64,000 bases of DNA from positions 248,001-312,000 of the forward strand of contig JBEWZL010000006.1 of assembly GCA_045837725.1 (NCBI GenBank), read 5' to 3'. This stretch comes from Vermamoeba vermiformis (Eukaryota > Tubulinea > Echinamoebida). A program made the position numbers and the translations under genes. How positions within the stretch are numbered: the stretch's first letter is position 1; each line of letters starts with the position of its first letter. Shown piece after piece: positions 55,737 to 64,000 of this stretch. The notes below the pieces were generated by a model. It searched no databases and was not told where the DNA came from. It was given only the letters and a program-made list of their open reading frames with translations.

Positions 55737-57340
55737 ATGGCTCGGTTTTCTTTTCCGTCTTACGCCTGGTGGAAAACGTTTATCGAGGAGAAGTACGAGG
55801 GGACTACCAGCATGCCAAATAGCGATGTAATTCAACACATACACTCGTTTATTCCAAATAATAGTGCTGTAGTAATTGGTAAGCCTCACATTCAATCCGA
55901 AAAATCGATCTTTATTCAAAAATGTTTGTTTATTTAACTTAATAATTATTACATGTAATCCTACCTGTACGATATAAAATTGTGAAAAGATTTAATTGAG
56001 ATATTTTTAGACACGGGATCGGGATTTTTGAAAGCTGGATTCGCCTCCGATAATGCACCTCGTCTCGTATTACCAAATAATTCGTAAATATAAATATATG
56101 GCAATTTTATGGTACTAATCTTAATCAAAACGCAGGTCGCTGTTGGATCCAGCAAATTTCGATTCTCCAACTCGCGCGATGAAGTCAAACCACGTCGAAG
56201 ATTGGGATTTGATGCAAAGTATATGGCAAAATGTTATTTGCGAGCATATGAGCGTGGATGCTAGCTGTAATGCATTCTTACTGTCGCACTCGAGGTAAGA
56301 TTTTTCTTGATCAAACCTTGATCTGAGTTTTCTTTACTTATTTATTTAGTTTTGCAAGCGATTCTGATATCAATAAGATCAAAGAAATATTTTTCGAAGT
56401 ATTTCGTGTTCCCGCACTATTACTAGCCGATGAATCGTTGCTAGTGATGTCCCTCGCTGAAAAGCAAACTGGTAAGCGCGAATAGCCCTAAACTATCGTT
56501 CTGACGTTTAAATAGGACTTGTGTGCAATATTGGATATGATTGTAGCACTGTAGTGCCTATTATAGACGGTAAGTTCTTCCTCGATCTGAAGTTATTTGT
56601 GTTAAATCAGTTCATTTAAAGGCCAGCCCATAGTCGATACTGCCAATATTTTATCAGTTGGAGGAAAGACTATTAGCGATACTTTGGCGCAATCAATAAT
56701 CAATGAAGCGCCAGATCTGCAGGTTACAAACGAGCTTATCGAGGAATTAAAACTCAACTTTCTTAAAATTAACAAACTAGAATAGTACGTGCCTCAATAT
56801 TATTATAACGTTTATTTAATCAATATATTTAGTCAAAGCAGTCGCAACAATCTTCAGTATCATTACCGAGGCCAACAGTACGCAGCAGATCTGTTCGAGT
56901 ACGCAGCCGAAGCACTAATCCAGCCTTACTTTGCTAACGTGAACTCACATGGCATTCATTACACGATCTTTACCTGCTATCAAAAGTTCAAGAAGCAAGC
57001 ACCTGAGATCCGGAACGTTTTGCTGACAGGAGCCTCGTCTTTGATTCCGAGTATGTAGCCGCGAAACTAACTATGGAACTACTTGCTAATAATATGGCTG
57101 CACATGATAGATCTGACTGACAGAATTCGACGAGAGCTGACGTACTTGTCCATGCACGCGCCGTTTCAATTGACCAGCTTCAATTCACCGCACATTGTCT
57201 GGCACGCTGGTGCTGCTTTAGCTGCACACGAAGACTTTGCGCAGTTGTGGACTACGAGACAGGTAATACAGTGCAAATCAAATCGATTTATTGACAACCG
57301 AGTTATCATGCAGGACTATGAAGACAGTAGAAGCTATTAG
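55737..57340 (+). CDS. Divergent actin-related protein
   Basis: Nine exons: 55737-55878, 56011-56083, 56136-56294, 56350-56471, 56516-56569, 56622-56784, 56833-57050, 57111-57262, 57314-57340 (369 aa), all in frame. The actin fold is recognisable by the phosphate-1 loop DTGSGFLKAGFASDNAPR, the CNIGYDCSTVVPIIDGQPI phosphate-2 region, SVGGKTISDTL, the adenosine motif LLTGASSLIP, and a C-terminal SPHIVWHAGAALA that corresponds to the actin end region. The N-terminus carries an extra 45 residues (WWKTFIEEKYEG...) before the first strand, and the usual Lys-Cys-Phe tail is replaced by DYEDSRSY. It does not match conventional actin or an obvious Arp1-Arp11 class by eye, but Arp10/Arp11- or Arp4/6-like divergence cannot be excluded. 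Confidence 0.85.
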
Positions 57341-57342
57341 AC

Positions 57343-58547
57343 CTAAATGAGATAACCAGTCTCGCGCTCCTTGTGGCACCATGCCTGTTGTCTACACTTG
57401 ACTATGACACCTGCGTGGATGGTAAGGTGCAACTCTACAATTTGGTGGAAAGCGAAGACTCTTTCACACTTTGAATCATCGCAACACAGTAGACTCTTGC
57501 GACCCGACACTCTGGCCATTATCATTACAACAAAATTTCCAGTGACGGGAGCTTGCTTATCGCTAACTCTCCACACTACTCGAAAGTCCTTGGATTTGGT
57601 GCTGAATGCTTCTATGGCTATTTCATCATTGTCGAAAGAATTCATCTCCTCCCAACTGCACAATTTTCCATCGGATCCATAGTGGCACATCTCAACTTGC
57701 CAGCGGTGCATACTCAGGTAATGCGCTTCTACTAATTCTGTATTTACAGCCCGTTTTGGGTTGGTGTTTCTGACCTTTGAATTGAAAAATTAGAAGTTGC
57801 ACGTATAACTGATGATTACAACCTTATTAAGAAATCCCTCAGGAACTCTCACAGTCAAGCTCCGTGTATTGTGCCAGTAGTCGAAGGTCGTTTCAAAGAA
57901 GGCACGCGGGCTCTGTTGAGCGGAACTCGTATCTGACCTTTCAAGCGTCTCAGCTCCGGATTGGTTTGCGCGATGTTTTTCGGTATGTGGTGCATGCTCC
58001 AACGGAACGTAGTCCAGATTCCTGACGTGCAGAACAGGGACTCGCAAGTCGAAACTGGTGATGAACCACATAGGGTTACGAGGTTCAAAACCACGAGTAG
58101 ATGTAATGCCCCAATGCGCGTGAATTAGAAGATTGATGCAGCTTCCCATGGTGTCGCTCTCCAGCTTAGTTTCGGTTCCCACTTGCACTGCGATAAAGCA
58201 TTTTTTCTGCTTATGGTAACTTGAGTCAATCTGAAGCGTAGTAGGACGAGCCATATAACGTAAAGCAGCGTCTGAAACAGTTGTAAATATTATGTACTTA
58301 AATTATTAGCCGCTGCTATACCTGGTTTGATAGAGTATTTTTTGCCAGTTTCCAGCTCCATGACAGTGTGCAGTGTTCCTGGTCCTTGTTGGTCGACATT
58401 CACTTCCTCAAAAAAGAAATTCGAATTATGAAGATTGAGCGAGGTACGGATCAAAGCCAAGCGACTCTCAGCAGAGTCTCCCGGAAAAAAATATAAATAA
58501 TGATCAGAATTATTCCAGATTAATGTAACATAATTCATTGGTTGCAT
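57343..58547 (-). CDS. Protein of unknown function
   Basis: Three exons: 58547-58322, 58271-57823, 57774-57343 (368 aa), joined in phases 1 and 0. The donor at 57822 is GTTGTA, less canonical than its neighbours. The product looks globular and strand-rich, with no signal peptide or membrane span: MQPMNYVTLIWNNSDHYLYF, LHVRNLDYVPLEHAP, TRSLTVRVPEGFLNK, WQVEMCHYGSDGKLCSWEE. The C-terminal half has five Cys and looks like a beta-sandwich (RVVWRVSDKQAPVTGNFVVM). I do not recognise a family. Its stop codon is two bases from that of the convergent actin-related gene. Confidence 0.72.
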
Positions 58548-58772
58548 TTTGGTGCAGCAAGAATGTATTAATAATTAAAAATGACGGTATTTTATTCGCA
58601 CAATTATACCGGATTTCCCGAGTATTTCGGTTTAAAATAAAGGGAAAAGCGCTTCACAATTTCTCTCGTATTTACAAATTAGTACATTGGAATTGATTTC
58701 ATTAACCTCTTTTAAGGCTGGGACGTTTCGTTATAATAAAATGTTTCCGTAAATCAGTAATAGACATCTTGT

Positions 58773-60921
58773 TTATACAACGTTTTGTCCGAGGATGATT
58801 AAATAATACAAGTCGATGAATATTTGTGCAGCAGAGAACAGTCCAACCGAGATTAATAAAATTAAAACTGCTACTTTCCAGTTGCTAATAAAGCCCTGCG
58901 GGAACAAATTGACGAATGAAGTTGGCTTGCCAAAGTCCTTTGTAGCCACATATTGCGCCTTGAAGTATATAATTAACGGGAATACGAATGCTGTAACGCC
59001 CGTAAATAGTAAAGAGCACCAGGCGAGCAGATCCGCAAAAGTTTGACCAGCGTTGAATAACCATGCCAAAGTCCACGGCAAAACATTCTAATCAAAAATA
59101 AAATTAATAAAAATTATAATTAGCGTTAATTATTGCATTTCTTCGCTTACGCCAAAAAATACGCTAGTTTTTCTACCACAAACTCGACCCGTGTACAAAT
59201 TATTACGGACAGTAATGCACATCACAGGAATACCTAGTATTTGATCATATGTTAATACGAGTATACTGTATTATATTGTTAGAGACGTACTCGATGAAAT
59301 AACGGCGAATGTGTACAAATAAGTCGTGATCCGCGTCAAAGGTCCACTCAGCGATAAATACTGCAATAAATCATCGCTGTCGAGCTTAGGATAGCACCAA
59401 GCACCCAACAGACCAATTGCCAAGTTGCAAAAGAATGAAACTCCTGCAGCAGCCCACAACACTTTGCTAATCGACACCTCTTCTTTTTTCTCGTTGATCC
59501 ACGAGGGCACCTATCAAAAAAATATCAATACAACTTTCTTATCATAAAATTATTAAGCATTCTACTATATTTCTAGGCTTAACTTAAAATTAATAGCATT
59601 TTTACGTAAATAGAATATCGGTACCGAGATCCGATCATAATTTGGGTGTACGTACCAGTGAAGTGTAGGCAAGTGTAAATATGAATATACCAATCACTTG
59701 CGTGTATTCAGTACCCACAATAGGAACAGCATCAAAGTGCAGTCCTTTGTGCAAGTAATGATATATGAACTCGATCACGCCCAAGAACATCAATACGACT
59801 GATACGTATTGTGCCTTAATATTCGACTTTAAGTTCATGAATCCTAACGGCAAAAATACCGCCTAAATAGAATATAAAAAAATTAATGTTGTTACAAAAA
59901 AATTGGTTTTTAATCTAAAACTTGTTTATGGTTATTTTGTGGCAAATTTTTGTTACTTACTACTAATAGGACGTATCCTAAAGAAATAGCCAGATAAATG
60001 GTGTTGCCGTAGAATTTGACTGCGTCGTTTGTCTCAATGAAGGCAAACGAAGGGTAAAATTGAACGAAGAATGTCTTCTTGAAGATGAAAATGAGCAAAC
60101 TATCCACTTGCTAATAATAATAATATTAGTACCATATCCAACGTACCGTAACAGATTTCCGTTTAGGAAAATTCATTAAAAGTTAAATTACCTGAGCGGA
60201 CACTCGAATGCTAGCCAAATTGCTACTGCTTAAATTAGCAGCTAACATAATTTGAAATACATAATAGGCCTTTTTTCCGAAATAATATTCAACCAAGTTG
60301 ACAAACTCGATCCGTCGTTGATATTTATCGTTTCCTGGGATGAGTGCCATCGCTTCTGCCACTAAAAGTGGACATACTGTCGATATTAATGTGAAGTACA
60401 CTAAGAACAGTGTAGTAGGAACCAAGCCAACTAAAAGATCCAAGATCAGCGTCGTTTAGAAAAGTAAGAGCAAAAATCACATTAATTCTCGTTTTTATTG
60501 AAATTTACTCTTAAAAATTAAAGTGAATTAAATGACTAGATTAAAAAATCTATGACGAGCAATATGGTGATAATTACCTTGCTGATAAACGATCGGGATC
60601 GCCAGAACTCCGTAACCGTAGCTTTGAATCAGTACATATACAAATGAATCTAGGGCACCAATATTTTTTTCCTAATGATGATCATTAGATTTTGCGATTT
60701 TAATGGATTTTCTTTGTTCCGACATCTAATCTAAATTGCACATTCGATACAATAAGTTGATTATCACGATAAATCTGCTGTAAAAATTTTAAATAGGTAT
60801 TTTAATGCGAAAATACCTCCGATTTTTGGGTTCGATTATTTAGCTCGCGTAGATCACGCCGTCCGCCTGGAGCATTGATCGCGACGTTCGCAAGCAAAGG
60901 CGACTCTTCACTAAGCGACAT
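58773..60921 (-). CDS. Amino acid transporter, AAAP/Aa_trans family (SLC36/SLC38-like)
   Basis: Eight exons: 60921-60817, 60671-60578, 60430-60192, 60110-59961, 59862-59656, 59510-59291, 59233-59151, 59087-58773 (470 aa), all in frame. A 36-residue cytosolic N-terminus (MSLSEESPLLANV, with an ExxPLL dileucine-type signal for endolysosomal sorting) is followed by about eleven hydrophobic segments. The first is SYGYGVLAIPIVYQQ, the start typical of proton- or sodium-coupled amino-acid transporters. Others include LFLVYFTLISTVCPLLVA, IYLAISLGYVLLV, VIGIFIFTLAYTSLV, AAAGVSFFCNLAIGLLGAW, and the last pair LLFTGVTAFVFPLIIYFK and VAVLILLISVGLFSAAQIF. A role moving amino acids across lysosomal or contractile-vacuole membranes is likely. 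The substrate is not predictable. Confidence 0.85.
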
Positions 60922-61221
60922 TTAAATACTCGTCGTAGTCTCCAATGAATTGCATGTAACAAAGTGGTGTAAATGATTTCTGCGCGAAAAAGGGACCAAA
61001 AACGGTCAGAATCCGAAATACAAATAATGTTCGCCGGATAACGTTATTCTTCATTAGCTTCGTATACATGTTATACATGTACATAGTGTAATTAAGGTAA
61101 ATACTACGATACTTCTTTGATACAACCCACAGCACACTTCAAACAGATTCACGAATGATCTGTATATAAATTAACATGCTTACTAATCCTTATTTAAACA
61201 GCAATAAACAATCAATACACG
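60922..61221. other. Divergent spacer between transporter and rRNA methyltransferase
   Basis: 300 bp with an AT-rich segment and an overlapping ATACATGTTATACATGTACATA repeat-like run near 61063-61084. It must hold both promoters. A short minus-strand frame here looks non-coding. Confidence 0.45.
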
Positions 61222-63110
61222 ATGTTGAGAATTTGCACGCTCTCAGCTCGACGGTTGTGCAGATCTAACAATGGATCGCGTCACACTGTCGCACAGTTAA
61301 TTCAGAAAAATAAATTAACGAGGTAAATACGCTAAGCATATATATTTACATGTGAGAGAAGCAACTAGAATTTTTTCTGGCGATTACAACTGAACTCACT
61401 GTCAGATCTGTCGATCAGGACCGTTTTAAAAAGCAGCGTATCAAATAGCCTGAATTTATTCTTCATAAATTAGTATATTTACATACGGCTCTATTTGATA
61501 TTTAATGTGTTTGGATAATCGATCTGATCTTTTTTACGGCAGCACCCCAACGAGCCGAGCGCTATTTGCACGATTATTTTCAACGAGTAAAATTACCAAG
61601 CAAGAAGACGAAGAAGAGAATTATATTAACAGATTGATCGAACGCAAGAAGATTTACGACGAACAAGAGCAGATCCCAGCCGAACAAAAGAAAGACCCGT
61701 GGGACATTTATAAAAATGCAAATACGCCTCAAGAGAAGAAGCCTCGTATTAGAACATCAGAAGGATTTAATAAGGAGCGCAGATCCAGCAGGAAAAAGTC
61801 AGACGAAGAGGAAGGTGAACCAGAAGAGCAATTAAAGCCTGTTAATAAAGAAGGAGGCACAGTGCCCGGTGAAAAGCCAGCGAAAAAGACGTGGAAAGAA
61901 AAATTGCAAGAAAAAAGAGATAAAATTCAAACGAAGCACGGCAAACTTGTCGATCCGTCAGATCTAGATCTGCATTACAAGAACAAAAAAGTTAACGAGA
62001 TGAAAGTATATGGCAGAAACGCATGTCTTAGTATATTTGAACGAAGAAAAGAGGATATTATTAAATGTATTATTCTTGAAGATCTGATGGAAGACAAACG
62101 ATTCAGACCGCTGTTCAGATACATGGCGGAAAGAAAATTAACTTATAGAGCTGCGGAAGAAGAAGATTTAAGAGCATTTTCTGACTCTATTCATCATGAA
62201 GGCATAGTCATGGTTACTAAACGACCTGAAGTTTTGGATGTGGATCAAACTATCGAAATGATTCTTTCAAAGTACAATCAATTCGCTAAAAATAAGCGCG
62301 AAAAAGCTATTCATGAAATTAAGAATGATAAATATGCATTAGAGAATGAAAATGAAGATGAAATTCAGCGTGAAGAACTGGATGTGGAGGAGGAAGAAAC
62401 TGCTAACAAAGAATCTGCTAGTGCTCAATCATGGGACTATCAAACAATAGCTATGCTTGAAAACGTGCAAAATCCGCACAACTTGGGTGCATTAGTCAGA
62501 GTTTTAGCCTTTTTTGGAGTCAAGATGGCGTTCGTCGCGAATTTGGACGCTTATAACACTCAAAAAGATACGTAAGTCTATTAAAACATGCATATTAATC
62601 AGTCCATAAACTAATATTGTCACTTATTATGCAGCTTCAGTGATACAACTCCGAGTTGGAAGTTGAAAAAATTGGCGCAAGAAATGACCGAAGTTCAGTC
62701 TCCAACTGTCTATCGATTAGCACAAGGAGGCATGGAACACGTGACCGTAAGTAACAGTAATATAATATATGTCATAAGGCATTAATATTTGCTTCAAGGT
62801 TGTTCCGATCTTGAATCCGGAAGAATTTTCGCGAGTTTTGTACAAGTTGAAGCGACGAGGCAATTACAAAATTGTTGCCACGTCATCAACAGCACCTCGC
62901 AAAGATTCATTATGGGACGAACGAGTTTTTAACGACTTGCACGACAAAAATAGAATATTGTTGTTTGGATCTGAAGCTGAAGGTTTGTCTCGTCGCGTAT
63001 TAAACTCCGCAGATTACATCGTTGAAGTTCCTGGCGTAGGAAATATTGAAAGTCTTAACGTGGCGACTTCAGCGGCTGCTGTATTGACCATGTTAAATCG
63101 ACCAAAATAA
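61222..63110 (+). CDS. Mitochondrial rRNA 2'-O-ribose methyltransferase, SpoU/TrmH family (MRM1-like)
   Basis: Four exons: 61222-61322, 61543-62571, 62635-62746, 62799-63110 (517 aa), all in frame. The N-terminus MLRICTLSARRLCRSNNGSR is Arg-rich and lacks acids, as in a mitochondrial presequence. Residues about 50-170 are a long Lys/Glu-rich linker. An L30e-like RNA-binding domain begins at VYGRNACLSIFERRK (about 189). The SPOUT methyltransferase carries motif 1 ENVQNPHNLGALVRVLAFFG, motif 2 ILLFGSEAEGLSRRVLN and motif 3 VEVPGVGNIESLNVATSAAA, which form the AdoMet-binding trefoil knot. An acidic insert (EDEIQREELDVEEEE) splits the linker before motif 1. MRM1 methylates a peptidyl-transferase guanosine in yeast; the exact target here is inferred. 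Confidence 0.9.
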
Positions 63111-63225
63111 AGATCTAACATTAAAATTATGGCAAAGATCGTTTTAAATTAGCCAAAATACAATATACAACAATAATTCGCGTTAAATTTCGAGGTCTAT
63201 CTATATATTAATGAATAGTATTATC

Positions 63226-63952
63226 TTATTTCTTAGTCATTTGCGAGCGAGTGTATTCGTAAGCCAAGAAGCAAGTAGCATTAGCCACGAAAGCTCTGAT
63301 TAAGCACGGTGTAAAGCCCTTGAAAAACCCTCCAATGCCCGAGCGTTGATGAATTTTCTTGGCGCAATCGAGCACGCCGTTGTATTTTCTCTTGGACTTG
63401 TCGGGGTTGTCTGCTTGAATTGAGGACTTGATCACGTCAATGGGGTACGTGGTCAACCTACAAATAGGAAGTACTCATTAGCGTCTGTAGATCCGTGACG
63501 TCAAAAATTTCGATCGGATCCAGTGAACGATTCGTGCTAATTGTATTGAAAATTCGATGACTTAACGTATTACAATAATATGCGTACCAGAAACCAACAC
63601 CACCGAGACCACCAGCCAAAAGTACTTTAGACATGGGCAACTTATCGACAGTTGAGTCCTACGAACAAATTATTTTCAGCACTACAGCCTCGTCAAATTT
63701 TATCAATTTTATTTCTAATTTCTTACCTTCGGCGTCATCCATCGACGAGTCAGTTCGTAAATACCAAAATAGGCGCTGTTCGCGGGAACGTCACGCAATA
63801 AAGTAGGAATCATACCCTAGAGTCGTATTAATACCTCGTATATGCATATCAATATTGTTTAATAGTACCTGGAATGCACCAGACACTCCGTAGTGTTTAA
63901 TAATTGACGAGGCACAGTGCACGACGTTCTTGTAAGCAGCTGCAGATCCGCC
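63226..63952 (-). CDS. Mitochondrial carrier, acylcarnitine/amino-acid type (5' end outside window)
   Basis: Exons visible: 63952-63869, 63816-63727, 63658-63588, 63457-63226; 63953-64000 looks like intron. The 158 residues cover repeats 2 (end) and 3 of an SLC25 carrier: GAFQGMIPTLLRDVPANSAY, the third-repeat start LLAGGLGGVGFWLTTYPIDVIKS, and FFKGFTPCLIRAFVANATCF. The LLRDVP and YPIDVIKS plus LLRA.. motifs resemble carnitine/acylcarnitine and ornithine carriers (SLC25A20/A29/A15). The substrate is not settled from this part. It has no cleavable targeting signal in view. Confidence 0.87.
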
Positions 63953-64000
63953 CTAAAAAATTTTACGATTAAAATAATGATCTTAATAACGATGACACGT

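Noticed and set aside
60911-61135. 74-codon minus-strand frame rich in Tyr, Met and Phe
   Set aside because: It overlaps the transporter start and promoter region, is low-complexity AT-rich translation, and has no motif.
1-64000. tRNA, rRNA and CRISPR features
   Set aside because: I scanned for T-loop GGTTCGAATCC-type boxes and regular short repeats by eye and found none I could support; a tRNAscan run would be decisive.

Overview
The window is a gene-dense, intron-rich piece of a nuclear genome from a eukaryotic microbe. Coding DNA has moderate GC, while introns and spacers are AT-rich. The gene content fits Amoebozoa best: an SH2 protein with LRRs, RasGEF and RhoGEF, a Severin/MST-like Ste20 kinase, several F-box/LRR proteins, a Rab-like GTPase-BTB fusion and asparagine runs. 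This placement is an inference; no species marker is present. I saw no retroelement, DNA transposon, CRISPR array, tRNA or rRNA gene. Introns are mostly about 50 to 300 nt (a few reach 700 nt) with GTAAG/GTACG/GTATG donors and short pyrimidine-AG acceptors. I assembled exon joins by eye, requiring frame continuity and conserved motifs.

1-8.3 kb: the C-terminal end of V-ATPase subunit a; an F-box/LRR protein; an unassigned ORF; then purF and a bacterial-type purH, transcribed divergently from one 392-bp spacer, so two purine-synthesis steps share a promoter region. 8.4-17.1 kb: a RasGEF, a small Sin3-like PAH protein, a COMMD6 homologue split into three small exons, a mitochondrial membrane protein, and an SH2-LRR protein. 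17.2-25.6 kb: two paralogous Rab-BTB fusions in opposite orientation flank a second F-box/LRR gene, followed by a multi-pass membrane protein.

25.6-39.2 kb: a PIF1-type helicase with C-terminal zinc knuckles, a RhoGEF (DH-PH), a G-patch protein with two U1-type zinc fingers, and a Ste20-family kinase. 39.2-43.0 kb: a GC-rich segment that may be a structured RNA, a tiny ORF, and a 12-exon F-box/helical-repeat protein. 43.3-53.6 kb: a mitochondrial carrier, an NHL-coiled coil-SAM-SAM scaffold, and a large secreted multi-module protein (EGF, glycosidase-like domain, WSC, two carbohydrate-binding-like modules) that carries an in-frame TAA. 53.8-64 kb: an LRR protein with a C-terminal F-box-like motif, a divergent actin-related protein, an unassigned protein, an amino-acid transporter, a mitochondrial SpoU/MRM1-type rRNA methyltransferase and a partial acylcarnitine-type carrier.

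Themes: small-GTPase signalling (RasGEF, RhoGEF, two Rab-like GTPases, Ste20 kinase) and ubiquitin-ligase adaptors (four F-box or F-box-like genes and two BTB genes) are both heavily represented. The Rab-BTB pair joins the two themes in one polypeptide. Three genes have a first coding exon that consists of the ATG alone.
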